Of a stretch of 64,000 bases of DNA, positions 51,973 to 61,400 are shown in pieces (positions within the stretch are counted from its first letter, which is position 1; the number at the start of each line of letters is the position of its first letter). The DNA lies in contig JBDWGM010000096.1 of NCBI GenBank assembly GCA_039975755.1, positions 1-64,000 on the forward strand. The letters are read 5' to 3'. This DNA comes from JABSSA01 sp039975755. GTDB taxonomy: Bacteria > Pseudomonadota > Alphaproteobacteria > Rhodobacterales > Rhodobacteraceae. A program made the translations under genes and the position numbers. Below the pieces are notes generated by a model. That model searched no databases, was not told where the DNA came from, and saw nothing but the letters and a program-made list of their open reading frames with translations.

Positions 51973-52427
51973 TCATTCAAATGCAAGCTGCCCTGTCGGC
52001 AGCTTATGATACTATATAATGGCCTTCTGCAGCCTTGGCACGGCTATAATATGGCGCTTTGGTCGCAAATGTCAGCCCCATGTGTGATTCGTTCCAAATT
52101 GTCGAGGTCATTGTGTAGGTTTAAGTGAGCGCACCCTAAGATCCGGTGAGTCGGTTTTTTGTGCAATTGTGCGCAGAGGTAGAAAATTATCCCTCTTAGG
52201 TAGAATTTTTGTGGCTTCTCTGTGGTCCAGCTCTGTAAGAAAGTGGTAATAATAATAATAAATCAAACATTTGTGGGGAATAACGTGCCATCAAGAAATT
52301 CCATACTTTCCTAAACTTCGCCTGAATGGTACACCACTAGTATTGATTAACTTTAGTTGCGGATCATTTAGATCTGCAGAGTGTATACGGTTTCGAAAGG
52401 TTTGGCTGCCAGCCAGATATTTTATAT
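51973..52427. other. divergent intergenic region between export operons
   Basis: About 455 bases, AT-rich toward 52190-52270, between the leftward ATPase-Wzz-kinase operon and the rightward sugar transferase gene. It must hold both promoters. I see no gene longer than a few codons. The sequence TTGTGGGGAATA at 52271-52282 recurs in the leader of the VPLPA-CTERM gene. Confidence 0.5.
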
Positions 52428-53117
52428 ATGACAATGCATTCACCGGATCTCGTTTCGGGCATTCAGCCTGTTTTAAGTGCCTCACTTACGGCACATACCC
52501 CCGCACCTCATAGCGCGTATCGCCGAGCCTTTAAGCGCTTGTTCGATGTCACTCTTGTCCTTCTGTCCGCACCGCTTGTTTTGCCGGTCATTGCTATTAT
52601 GGCATTGCTGGTTGCGTCGGATGGACGGTCACCGTTTTATTCGCAAATGCGCGTGGGCCGCAAAGGCCGTATGTTCCGTATGTGGAAGATGCGGACCATG
52701 GTTCACAATGCAGATGTGCTTTTGGAAGCCTATTTGGCCTCCAACCCAGAAGCCCGTCGCGAGTGGGACAGCACGCAGAAACTGAAAACCGACCCCCGTA
52801 TTACACGGATCGGAAGCATTCTGCGCAAAACCTCACTGGATGAACTGCCTCAGCTGTGGAACGTTCTCAACGGTACGATGTCCCTCGTGGGTCCACGTCC
52901 GATGATGACAGATCAACAGCGTTATTATCATGGGCAGTCCTATTATCGTATGCGCCCGGGCATCACTGGCCTTTGGCAAGTGTCCGACCGCAATCATTGC
53001 GATTTTGTCCAACGTGTGGATTACGACGATCTTTATGATCAGACCTTGTCCTTTAAACGGGATATGCAGGTTCTGTGTCAGACAGTTGGCGTCGTGGTGC
53101 GAGCCACCGGGTACTGA
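52428..53117 (+). CDS. initiating sugar transferase (ExoY/WcaJ family)
   Basis: A 229-residue protein with the bacterial sugar transferase domain. The membrane segment FKRLFDVTLVLLSAPLVLPVIAIMALLV is near 27-55. MWKMRTMVHNADVLLEAYLA near 87, LRKTSLDELPQLWNVLNGTMSLVGPRPM near 130 with the catalytic Asp-Glu, and RPGITGLWQVSDR near 176 follow. This is the short ExoY type without the CoA-binding-like N-terminal domain. It moves a sugar-1-phosphate, galactose or glucose type, onto undecaprenyl phosphate to start the repeat unit. It heads a rightward run with the TPR, export and barrel genes. Confidence 0.93.
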   Translation: MTMHSPDLVSGIQPVLSASLTAHTPAPHSAYRRAFKRLFDVTLVLLSAPLVLPVIAIMALLVASDGRSPFYSQMRVGRKGRMFRMWKMRTMVHNADVLLEAYLASNPEARREWDSTQKLKTDPRITRIGSILRKTSLDELPQLWNVLNGTMSLVGPRPMMTDQQRYYHGQSYYRMRPGITGLWQVSDRNHCDFVQRVDYDDLYDQTLSFKRDMQVLCQTVGVVVRATGY

Positions 53118-53249
53118 TCCCAGCGGGTTTTCCTTACTGGCGCCACATTTATACGGCTGAGCTCACGTAGGGTTGTTGGCAGGACCATCAATCTTACGTT
53201 AGACTCGCCTAAAATGTTCACCCAAAGATATAGCTCAGGGAAAACCTTA

Positions 53250-55712
53250 ATGTCTTTTGCTTCTTCTATCGTGAAATACACGGCCATCGGCCTTTTGTGC
53301 GGGACCCTAGCGGCTTGTAAGTCGGCCGAAGAGCAAGCAGAGGAATATTTCCAATCCGCGCTTGAACTGATTGAATCAGGGGACACAGACCGCGCGCTGG
53401 TCGAACTGCGCAATGTATTCCAGTTGGATCAGAACCACCGCGAGGCGCGGGTGACCATTGCCCGGATGATGCTGGAACAGCGCAACATCCAAAGTGCTTA
53501 TTCAAATTACTTGTATCTGGCCGAACGGTTTCCGGATGATCAGGAAGCCCGCATTGTTTTGTCCGAGCTGGCCTTTGAAGTGCGCAATTGGGACGAGCTT
53601 GAACGTCACGGCAAAGTGGCCATGGAGCTGGCTCCAGATGAACTGCGCGTGAAGGCAATTGCCTTGGCGCGCAACTATCGCAACGCGGTACAAGACACGG
53701 ATCAACCCGCGCTTGAAGCATTGAGCACAGAGGCCGAAGCGTTGATTGCCGAGATGCCGGACAATCACATTCTAAGCGAAATTCTGATCGACACCTACAC
53801 GCGAGGCGGGCGATACGAAGCGGCCCTCGCACAGATCGACAAACGGATTGCAAACGAACCCGACAGCCGACAGCTGTATGAACGTCGGATTGGGTATCTG
53901 ACGCAGATGGGCGACATATCAGCCGTCGAAGAGCAGCTGCGCGAGATGGTCGACCGCTTCCCTGATGTGCTCGAAGTCAAAGCGCAGTTGATACAATACT
54001 ATATATCACGTCAGCAGTTGGATCAGGCTGAAACCTTCTTGCGCGAAATCTCGGATCCGGCGGCAGATGATCCTGGGTTCTTCTTGGATCTCGTCCGGTT
54101 TGTGGGCGAAGTTCGGGGCCCAGATGCGGCGCGGATCGAAATTGAACGTGCCATTGAAGTGAACCCTAAGCCCGAACGCTTTATTGCGATGCGCGCGATG
54201 CTTGATTTTGGAGCAGGCCAGCAAGACGAAGCGATTTCGGCATTGGAAGCTATCATCGCACAAGACTTGCCGGAAGATGATCCCGCAGCGCTAAGTGCGC
54301 GCAACGATGTGCGGGTCATGTTGGCGCGGATGTTTGCAACACAAGGCAATGAGGTGGGCGCCCGCCGACAGGTGGAAACTGTCCTCTCAGCGGATACAGG
54401 ACATGCCGATGCGTTAAAGATGCAGGCAGCCTGGCACATTCAAGCTGACAACACAGATGGAGCAATCGCCAATCTGCGTCTGGCATTGGACAGCGAACCT
54501 GAAGACGTGCAAGCGATGAACCTGATGGCCGAAGCCTATACACGCTCCGGCAGCCATGATCTGGCGCGTGATTTCCTTGCCCTTGCTGTGGATGCATCCA
54601 ACAATGCCCCTGAACCCGCACTGCGTTATGCGCGACTGCTGGCAACAGAAGAACGTTACAGAGCCGCCGAAGATGTTTTGTTGCCGGCCCTGCGCCAGCA
54701 ACCCCGCAATATCGAACTGCTGTCGGCCCTGGGGCAAATCTATATCCCGATGGAAGATCTGGGGCGTGCGCGTCAGGTTGTCGACACGTTGCGTCGCCTT
54801 GAAACTGATGATGGAAACCGCGCGGCCGATGGTCTGGAAGCTACTCTTTTGAATGCCACGCAAGGCACCGCACAGGCTTTGGATTTTCTGGAACAAGTGG
54901 CCCAAAGTGGCGATGCGGATTTGGACGACAAGATGATGTTGGTCCGGGCCCGCCTGTCGGTTGGGGAAACGGATGCGGCCTTGGAACTGGCGGATGAACT
55001 GGCCGCCGAGAACCCGGACAACGATCTGCTGCGGTTTGCCCTGGCCATTGTGCGCACAGTGGCAGGCGATCTGGACACAGCCGTCACGGAATACAAAGCG
55101 CTTCTGAGCGAAGACGATACACGCGGTCGGGTCTGGCTTGAACTTTCGCGGGCTTTGGCACGCCAAGGTGATCGGGCCGGATCGGTCAAAGCCATTGAAG
55201 ATGGGTTGGCTGTACAGCCTGAAGATGGCGCGTTGCTGTGGGCTCAGGCCTCGATCTTGGAACAAGACGGTGATGTAGATGGCGCCATTGCCATCTATGA
55301 AACGCTTTACGAGCGGAATTCGAATGCCGTGGTGATCGCCAATAACCTCGCCAGCCTTTTGTCGACCTACAAGGAAGACCCCGAAAGCCTAGACCGGGCT
55401 TGGGCCATTGCACGGCGCTTGCGCGGTGCTGAAAACCCAGCTTTGCAAGACACCTATGGATGGATTGCCTTCCGCCGGGGGGACGCTGAGGACGCATTGC
55501 CTTATCTGGAAGCCGCGGCCAAAGGTCTGCCCGGAGATCCGCTGGTTCAGGCGCATCTGGGCTTTGTATTGGCCCAAGTGGAACGCGAAGAAGAAGCCTT
55601 AACACAACTGCAAAAGGCGGTTGAGTTGGCCGGTCCAGCCGATACACGTATCCAAATTGAACGGGCGCGTGAGGAAATCAGTCGTTTGCGGACGGCCTCG
55701 CAACAGAACTGA
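53250..55712 (+). CDS. PrsT-like TPR lipoprotein of the exosortase/EPS system
   Basis: An 820-residue protein. ATG 53250, with AGGGA nine bases upstream, precedes a lipoprotein signal: YTAIGLLCGTLAACKS with lipobox LAAC at about residue 23. The rest is continuous TPR repeats, more than fifteen helical pairs such as YFQSALELIESGDTDRALVELR and LARNPRN-like turns, ending near RIQIERAREEISRL. This matches the PEP-CTERM-system TPR lipoprotein PrsT. It probably scaffolds polymer assembly or export at the membrane. A terminator follows at 55748. It sits between the sugar transferase and Wza-like genes. Confidence 0.86.
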   Translation: MSFASSIVKYTAIGLLCGTLAACKSAEEQAEEYFQSALELIESGDTDRALVELRNVFQLDQNHREARVTIARMMLEQRNIQSAYSNYLYLAERFPDDQEARIVLSELAFEVRNWDELERHGKVAMELAPDELRVKAIALARNYRNAVQDTDQPALEALSTEAEALIAEMPDNHILSEILIDTYTRGGRYEAALAQIDKRIANEPDSRQLYERRIGYLTQMGDISAVEEQLREMVDRFPDVLEVKAQLIQYYISRQQLDQAETFLREISDPAADDPGFFLDLVRFVGEVRGPDAARIEIERAIEVNPKPERFIAMRAMLDFGAGQQDEAISALEAIIAQDLPEDDPAALSARNDVRVMLARMFATQGNEVGARRQVETVLSADTGHADALKMQAAWHIQADNTDGAIANLRLALDSEPEDVQAMNLMAEAYTRSGSHDLARDFLALAVDASNNAPEPALRYARLLATEERYRAAEDVLLPALRQQPRNIELLSALGQIYIPMEDLGRARQVVDTLRRLETDDGNRAADGLEATLLNATQGTAQALDFLEQVAQSGDADLDDKMMLVRARLSVGETDAALELADELAAENPDNDLLRFALAIVRTVAGDLDTAVTEYKALLSEDDTRGRVWLELSRALARQGDRAGSVKAIEDGLAVQPEDGALLWAQASILEQDGDVDGAIAIYETLYERNSNAVVIANNLASLLSTYKEDPESLDRAWAIARRLRGAENPALQDTYGWIAFRRGDAEDALPYLEAAAKGLPGDPLVQAHLGFVLAQVEREEEALTQLQKAVELAGPADTRIQIERAREEISRLRTASQQN

Positions 55713-55747
55713 AGAATGTGTGCAACCGTTGCGCAATGACGACAGAG

Positions 55748-55779
55748 AACCGCCGGTCAGACTGATTGGCGGTTTTTTC
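55748..55779 (+). terminator. Rho-independent terminator after the TPR gene
   Basis: AACCGCC at 55748-55754 pairs with GGCGGTT at 55768-55774 around a 13-base loop. A run of six T follows. It lies 36 bases after the TPR gene and separates it from the export gene at 55847. Confidence 0.82.
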
Positions 55780-55846
55780 TCTTTTGATCATGACATTTAA
55801 AGGTCACAATGCACCTCGAAGCGCTTGAGGGGGCCTCCGGATCAGG

Positions 55847-56476
55847 ATGACCAGGATGAAGAACGTTTTTCGCGTCGTTATATATACGATCGCCCTATTG
55901 CTACCGGCTTTGGCTGTGCAGGCCCAAAGCACCTATCAAATTCGGCCAGGGGACACCTTGGTTATTGAGGTGCTAGAAGACCCAGGCCTGAATCGTTCTG
56001 TGCCGGTTTTGCCCGATGGTAGCTTCAGTTTTCCGTTCACGGGCCCTTTGCGGGCGGGTGGGCGTACAGTGGATCAGGTCCAAGCTGCAATTGGCAACGC
56101 GATCTCCAGTAATTTTGCAGCAACGCCAAATGTTTTTGTAACGGTCCAACCTCAGGAACGTTTGCCCAAAGCAGCAGGCCCTGCACGTGCACCACGTACG
56201 ATAGATGTCTTTTTCATGGGCGAAATGGCGTCGCCCGGACGTGCCGAATTAAAACCCGGAACAACGCTTTTGCAGGCGATTGCGACTGGCGGTGGATTTA
56301 CCCGCTTTGCCGCAACCAAACGTGTGCAGTTGCGTCGGACCGATCCCAAAACCGGCCAGCAAAGCGTAACGCAAATTAACTATAAGGCCCTTGTAGACGG
56401 GGCGCTGGCCACAACAGATATCGAGCTGACTGACGGTGACATTATTCTGGTGCCGGAGCGCCGCCTCTTCGAATAG
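55847..56476 (+). CDS. Wza-type polysaccharide export protein
   Basis: A 209-residue exported protein. A signal peptide (residues about 5-27, ALLLPALAVQAQS) precedes the poly_export domain STYQIRPGDTLVIEVLEDPGLN. PDGSFSFPFTGPLRAGGRT near 64 and a SLBB domain, FFMGEMASPGRAELKPGTTLLQAIATGGG near 125, follow. It ends with DGDIILVPERRLFE. No lipobox is apparent, unlike classical Wza. It would form the periplasmic/outer-membrane export channel with the Wzz-like protein. An ATG at 55856 is an alternative start. The barrel gene begins 26 bases after its stop. Confidence 0.9.
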   Translation: MTRMKNVFRVVIYTIALLLPALAVQAQSTYQIRPGDTLVIEVLEDPGLNRSVPVLPDGSFSFPFTGPLRAGGRTVDQVQAAIGNAISSNFAATPNVFVTVQPQERLPKAAGPARAPRTIDVFFMGEMASPGRAELKPGTTLLQAIATGGGFTRFAATKRVQLRRTDPKTGQQSVTQINYKALVDGALATTDIELTDGDIILVPERRLFE

Positions 56477-56501
56477 TCCGGTAAAGGGGGCAATCAGACG
56501 T

Positions 56502-57863
56502 ATGGCACGCCCTGCTGCTGGTGGGGTGACTGGCTTGTGCGTTCTATCCCTTTTGCCTGTGCAACCTTTTGCGCAAGGCCGTGACGAAACGGGCGGGCGA
56601 CGCACCGAAATCACGATCGGGCAAAATCTTGAATTCAGTGATAACCCGGATTTCGTGGTCGATGGAGACTCGCAACTGGTTTCGCTGACATCGCTGGGTC
56701 TGACCCATGAACGCAGCACGGGCATCGACACTCTGATCTTCCGCATCGGCGGAGATTTAGAGCTGGGTACAGGGGATTTGGAAGGGAGCGCCTTTCAAGA
56801 CCCGTTTGTCGTGTTGAGCTTTGACCGAGATGTACGACATACCCGTCTGGGCCTGAGTTTGCGGTACCGCGAAACGGATGTGTCCAATCCAGATTCAATC
56901 GGATTGACCCCTCTGGATGATGATATCCTGGGATCAGATGTAGGCACACGTCAGAACCTGACATTGGAAATTTCCGGAGCCACTGGGATTGAGGCGCCGT
57001 TTGGAACCGACTTTAATATTCGCCGGGATCAACTGCGCTATTCGGATACAACCGATGCCAGCCTTTTGGACGAAGACACCGATACAATTGAAAGTGGCCT
57101 TACCTTTCGCTTCAGCCCACGCCTGAGCCTGCGCAGCTTCGTGCGGTATACGGATCGCGATGTGGATGGTCCAGGCGGGGTTGATCGGGAAACAACCATT
57201 TTGGGTGCCACTCTGGATGCGGAAATTTCCGACATTCTTAGTGGGAACCTGACGCTGAGCTATGATGAGATCGAATTTCTTGGGGCCACCCCAAGTACCA
57301 CAGATGGCCTGAGCATATCCGGCGGATTGACTCGTCTGACACCGAACGGATCCTGGGGACTGACCTTCAGTTCGGATGTGGCCGAAAGTGGTCGGCGCGA
57401 TCAGCTTAATCTGCGCCGAGATCTAGAGCTCAAATCCGGATCTCTCGGCCTATCCTTTGGTGTCACGCACACCGAAGGATTAAGCACAGACCCGCTTTAT
57501 GGCATCGACTGGATCCGTGATCTGGCCCGAGGCAGCATATCGCTGTCGCTGAGCCAATCAGTGACATCAGATGCGCTGGCCAATGAACAGATCGATACGT
57601 CGCTATCTCTTGGTGTGACACAAGAGGTGACGGATTTGTCCAGCCTGTCGCTGGATGCGTCTTTGCGTGACAGTAACGAACTGGGGGCCTTGGGCATAGA
57701 CAGTCGTCGGATTGATGTCAGCCTGACATACCGGCGTGAACTGGAACGCGATTGGGATATGGTTGGCGGGTATCGCTATAGCCATTCCACACAAGACGGC
57801 ACGACTGACCGCGACTCAAATACGATCTTCATCGGGCTGGAACGCAGTCTGGTCTGGAACTAA
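56502..57863 (+). CDS. outer-membrane beta-barrel protein of the EPS locus
   Basis: A 453-residue protein. I choose ATG 56502, after AAAGGGGG, because it starts the signal peptide MARPAAGGVTGLCVLSLLPV, cleaved near FAQG. The mature part alternates polar and hydrophobic residues in amphipathic strands with short turns (SLGLTHERSTGIDTLIFRIG, LSLRYRETDVSNP, LTYRRELERDWDMVGGYRYS) and ends in W-N after a typical last strand. It belongs to the outer-membrane proteins seen in exosortase/EPS loci. It may be an export porin or surface factor. The frame is open further upstream, overlapping the export gene, but that part is not needed. Confidence 0.8.
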   Translation: MARPAAGGVTGLCVLSLLPVQPFAQGRDETGGRRTEITIGQNLEFSDNPDFVVDGDSQLVSLTSLGLTHERSTGIDTLIFRIGGDLELGTGDLEGSAFQDPFVVLSFDRDVRHTRLGLSLRYRETDVSNPDSIGLTPLDDDILGSDVGTRQNLTLEISGATGIEAPFGTDFNIRRDQLRYSDTTDASLLDEDTDTIESGLTFRFSPRLSLRSFVRYTDRDVDGPGGVDRETTILGATLDAEISDILSGNLTLSYDEIEFLGATPSTTDGLSISGGLTRLTPNGSWGLTFSSDVAESGRRDQLNLRRDLELKSGSLGLSFGVTHTEGLSTDPLYGIDWIRDLARGSISLSLSQSVTSDALANEQIDTSLSLGVTQEVTDLSSLSLDASLRDSNELGALGIDSRRIDVSLTYRRELERDWDMVGGYRYSHSTQDGTTDRDSNTIFIGLERSLVWN

Positions 57864-57943
57864 AGCGCGCAGGACATGCCAAACCGGATGATCCTGTCAT
57901 TCCAGCCTTGCCAACAGGTGCGTCCTTTGAACACTCTGGCCTT

Positions 57944-58654
57944 ATGACTGCTTCGGAATCCGGTTCTCATTCTGACCCACAAGAGATCTCTGCTTCAGAG
58001 CCTGCGGACATGTCCGAAACGCAGCCCCCCAAAGGGCGGTCATTCCTGATCATCCTCATTGCGCTGTGCCTTGTGATCGAAGCGATATTATGGCTGAGTG
58101 ACCAAGGCATTGTCGGGCCACAACGTTTGCGCACCTTGGCGTATGATTACGGTGGGTTCTGGGCGGGGCTTTGGAAAGACTGGCCTGCCAATTATCCAGC
58201 GCAGCCTTGGATCATGTTCCTGACATACGGTGTTTTGCATGGTGGCGTTTTGCATGTGGTCGCCAATATGGTCACCCTATGGTCACTTGGCAGTGCGGTG
58301 CTGGACCGTGTGGGGACAAAAGGGCTGGTTCTGCTCTATGCGGTGGCACAGTTTGGCGGCGGCATTGGGTTTGTGTTGCTGGCGGATCGGGCGGTTTTCT
58401 TTCTGCCCATGGTGGGGGCGTCGGGGGCATTGTTTGGGCTGGCAGGGGGATTGTTGGCTTGGGCCTATGTTGATCGCTACACATTCAGCGAAGCCATCTG
58501 GCCGGTGGGGCGCATGGTGCTGATTTTGGGGGCGCTTAACCTCGTGATGTGGTGGGCCTTGGATGGCCAACTGGCTTGGGAAACCCATCTGGGCGGTTTT
58601 GTTGCCGGGTGGATTATGGCTTTGTTGATCGATCCACGCCCACAGCAGCTTTGA
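57944..58654 (+). CDS. rhomboid family intramembrane serine protease
   Basis: A protein of about 236 residues with six or seven membrane segments. The rhomboid motifs are present: LTYGVLHGGVLHVVANMVTLW near residue 95 with the HxxxN, GASGALFGLAGGLL near 157 with the catalytic Ser, and AWETHLGGFVAGW near 213 with the catalytic His. Rhomboids cut single-pass membrane proteins within the bilayer. The upstream frame begins with a TTG at 57908; ATG 57944 is preferred, though no strong ribosome binding site is seen. Its placement between the barrel protein and a GT2-GtrA gene suggests it processes an envelope protein of this locus. The substrate is unknown. Confidence 0.9.
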   Translation: MTASESGSHSDPQEISASEPADMSETQPPKGRSFLIILIALCLVIEAILWLSDQGIVGPQRLRTLAYDYGGFWAGLWKDWPANYPAQPWIMFLTYGVLHGGVLHVVANMVTLWSLGSAVLDRVGTKGLVLLYAVAQFGGGIGFVLLADRAVFFLPMVGASGALFGLAGGLLAWAYVDRYTFSEAIWPVGRMVLILGALNLVMWWALDGQLAWETHLGGFVAGWIMALLIDPRPQQL

Positions 58655-58771
58655 AATCCTCAAAATGACCATAAAAAAGCGAATATTGCAGGCCATTTGC
58701 ACGCTATGTCTTCCTGCAGTTGACCTGAATTGTTATGAGGCGCGAAACTTTGCGCGCAACGGAACCCATTA

Positions 58772-59926
58772 ATGCAAGATTCTTTATTTGAGACCGGTCC
58801 TGCGGATGCTCAGCCTTTGGCTGAAATCCGTCTGAACACAGGCCTGTCGATCATTATTCCGACCTACAAGGAAGTGGAGAACATTCCGCATATCCTGAAC
58901 CGCCTGGATGCGTTGCGCCAGAATTATGACCTGACCCTCGAAGTGCTGTTCATGGATGATGACAGTCAGGATGGCAGTGTCGAAGCCGTGGCAGCAAGCG
59001 GGTTTGATTGGGCGCGTATGATCGTGCGTACGAAAAACCGCGGGCTTAGCTGGGCCGTCATCGATGGATTTAGCGCCGCACAATACCCTATTCTGGTCTG
59101 CATGGATTGCGACCTGAGCCACCCCCCTGAGAAAATCCCCCAGATGGTTCTGGGATTGGCCACGGATCAACAGATGATGGTGGGTTCGCGCTATGTGCCG
59201 GGGGCCTCAACGGATGATGACTGGGGCTTTATGCGTTGGCTGAATTCTGTTGTGGCCACGATGCTGGCCCGTCCCCTGACATCCGTGCGCGATCCGATGT
59301 CCGGCTTTTTTGCTATGCGCAAAACCGATTTCGACCGGGCGCAGGATTTAAACCCTGTGGGGTATAAAATCGCGTTGGAACTGATCGTGAAATGCGCCTT
59401 TGGCAATGTCGGCGAAGTGCCTATTCACTTTACCGACCGGATACACGGGGAAAGCAAGCTGACCCTGAAGGAACAGTTGAAATACATCCAACACCTGCGC
59501 CGTCTTTATCTGTACCGGTTTGCTAATGCGATGTACTTGGCTCAGTTCCTTGTCGTTGGGGCCTCGGGCGTTGTGGTGAACCTGCTGGTGCTCAGCCTGT
59601 TGCAACTGATGGGTCTGCCTGACGCCTTGTGCTTGGCGGGTGGCATTGGTGTCAGCGTGATCACGAACTTTATGTTGAACCGACGCTTTACCTTCTCTTA
59701 TGCGCGAGATCGCAACATTGCTGCGCAATTTGCAGGGTTTGTCGGCGCCTCTGCGATTGGTGTGGCGGTCAGTTTTGGCGTGTCATTGATCTTGCGGGAA
59801 TCGGCATTTGAAGGAATGTCCTATGGTCTGCAACTTGCAGCGCTTTGTGGTATCGCGGCGGGCATGATCTTTAATTATTTGGGAAACCGTTATTTTGTCT
59901 TCCGCAAAACCCATATCCGCAAGTGA
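58772..59926 (+). CDS. GT2 glycosyltransferase fused to a GtrA-like membrane domain
   Basis: A 384-residue protein. The N-terminal GT2 domain of dolichol-phosphate-mannose-synthase type has LSIIIPTYKEVENIPHILNRL near residue 26 and FMDDDSQDGSVEAV near 63. The DxD-like VCMDCDLSHPPEKIPQM is near 110 and DPMSGFFAMRKTDFD near 177. From about 255 a four-segment GtrA domain follows (QFLVVGASGVVVNLLVL, NFMLNRRFTFSY, NYLGNRYFVFRK). Such fusions make undecaprenyl-phosphate sugars and move them across the membrane to feed GT-C enzymes. The GT-C gene overlaps its end by 32 bases, which fits that partnership. Confidence 0.92.
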   Translation: MQDSLFETGPADAQPLAEIRLNTGLSIIIPTYKEVENIPHILNRLDALRQNYDLTLEVLFMDDDSQDGSVEAVAASGFDWARMIVRTKNRGLSWAVIDGFSAAQYPILVCMDCDLSHPPEKIPQMVLGLATDQQMMVGSRYVPGASTDDDWGFMRWLNSVVATMLARPLTSVRDPMSGFFAMRKTDFDRAQDLNPVGYKIALELIVKCAFGNVGEVPIHFTDRIHGESKLTLKEQLKYIQHLRRLYLYRFANAMYLAQFLVVGASGVVVNLLVLSLLQLMGLPDALCLAGGIGVSVITNFMLNRRFTFSYARDRNIAAQFAGFVGASAIGVAVSFGVSLILRESAFEGMSYGLQLAALCGIAAGMIFNYLGNRYFVFRKTHIRK

Positions 59927-61400
59927 TCGCGCCGTTCTTGCGGCGGCTTTGGTCCTTGGGGCAGGGGTGTTGTGGTTTCGGCTCGGCTGGCAAAGTTTTT
60001 GGTGGGATGAACACGTCACACTGATGTTCACGCGACTGGATTGGTACGCCCTGATGGTCGAGCATTGGGGGCTCGATACCCATCGTCCTGTCTATTATGG
60101 CCTGCAAAAGCTGTGGATTGGGCTGGTCGGAGACAATGTCGCAGCCGTGCGCAGCCTGCAGGTGGTGTTGATCCTGCCAGTGATTGCGATTTTCTTTGCC
60201 ATTGGGCGCCGCATCGGTGGGCCACAGATGGGGTGGATCGCGGCCTTGCTGATCGGGTCGGCCCCGATGTTCCTCTATCAAGGGCGCGAGTTGCGCATGT
60301 ATGCGCTGGTCAGCCTGTTACTGGCCCTCGCCCTTTGGATTGCCGTGGTTTTAGCCAACCGCGCCCGCGCAGGTGAAACACATAAATCCACAATGCCACT
60401 TTGGATCGCCTTTACTGTGCTTATGGCGGCCGCGTTTTATACCCAAGCTCTGGCGGCGTTTGTGGCTTTGCTGTTTGGGCTTTGGATCCTGATCTGCTGT
60501 GCCTTTGGGATTTTACCCCTGCGGTTTCTGGGGCAAGCCTTGCTGGCGGGCGTTCTGTATCTGGTGCTGCTGATCCCGGCATTACAGCCCTTCTTTGCCC
60601 ACGCCACAGGAACAATCGGATCTAATTTCTGGCTGCCCGAACCCAGCCTGTCTTATGTCTATGCTCAGATGACCACGGCCTATGCCTATCCCAAATTGAT
60701 GAAGCCCGTTATTGGCTTGATGCTGATCTGGGGGTTCTGGTCTTTGCGCGACCGGCCACATGTCTTTTGGTTATGTGTTTTAATGGTCATCGGATTGCCC
60801 GCACTGGTCATTGGTATCAGCTTTTGGAAACCGATTTTCATGGCCAAGGTTGTGGCTTGGGGATCGCTTGTTTCTATTTTCGTGCTTGCGGCCGGGTTGA
60901 TGGCGCTGCCGCGTCTGGCCCGTTGGGGCGGTGTGCTGGTGATACTGGTCTCGCAATTGATGGCGGCCTGGTCCTTTTACCCTGCCACCCCCGAGCAAGA
61001 TCCTTTGGCTGAAATCGCCGCTGGATTTGAAGGTTTTGACCCGTCCCAAGACATCTTGGTGCTGGGCAATCAGATGCAAGAACCTGCCTTGCGCTGGTAT
61101 GCGCCTGATGTGTTCGCGGCAGGGCGCACCTATGGGTTCACCTATGGCGACTGGACCCAGAATGTGATTGATGCCGCGCTTGCGTCGACCCATGTGATGC
61201 GCGCTGATGCTGCCTCGTTTGCCGCAACAGAGTATTCCGGAAAGGCCCGCCTTTGGGTGTTTTCCGAAACCACCCGCAATCCCCGTGGAGCCCCCGAAGA
61301 TGATACGGACGGCGCGCTTCAAACTTTGATCCAAGGACGGCAGGCCAGCACATCGCTGCGCGCGGGCCGGTTTGCCCTGCATGTCTATTCCCTCAACTGA
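59895..61400 (+). CDS. GT-C (ArnT/PMT, GT39-like) glycosyltransferase
   Basis: A 501-residue polytopic protein with about eleven membrane segments. WQSFWWDEHVTLMFTRLDWYAL near residue 32 holds the Asp-Glu of the first periplasmic loop, which is catalytic in GT39/GT83 enzymes. HRPVYYGLQKLWIGLVGDN and APMFLYQGRELRMYALVSLLLALALW are typical of the family. A soluble C-terminal domain starts near 365. It transfers a sugar from a polyprenyl-phosphate donor in the periplasm. The only start fitting the frame is a TTG at 59895 inside the previous gene, so the two are tightly coupled. The donor is probably made by the GT2-GtrA protein. Confidence 0.85.
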   Translation: MSSAKPISASDRAVLAAALVLGAGVLWFRLGWQSFWWDEHVTLMFTRLDWYALMVEHWGLDTHRPVYYGLQKLWIGLVGDNVAAVRSLQVVLILPVIAIFFAIGRRIGGPQMGWIAALLIGSAPMFLYQGRELRMYALVSLLLALALWIAVVLANRARAGETHKSTMPLWIAFTVLMAAAFYTQALAAFVALLFGLWILICCAFGILPLRFLGQALLAGVLYLVLLIPALQPFFAHATGTIGSNFWLPEPSLSYVYAQMTTAYAYPKLMKPVIGLMLIWGFWSLRDRPHVFWLCVLMVIGLPALVIGISFWKPIFMAKVVAWGSLVSIFVLAAGLMALPRLARWGGVLVILVSQLMAAWSFYPATPEQDPLAEIAAGFEGFDPSQDILVLGNQMQEPALRWYAPDVFAAGRTYGFTYGDWTQNVIDAALASTHVMRADAASFAATEYSGKARLWVFSETTRNPRGAPEDDTDGALQTLIQGRQASTSLRAGRFALHVYSLN

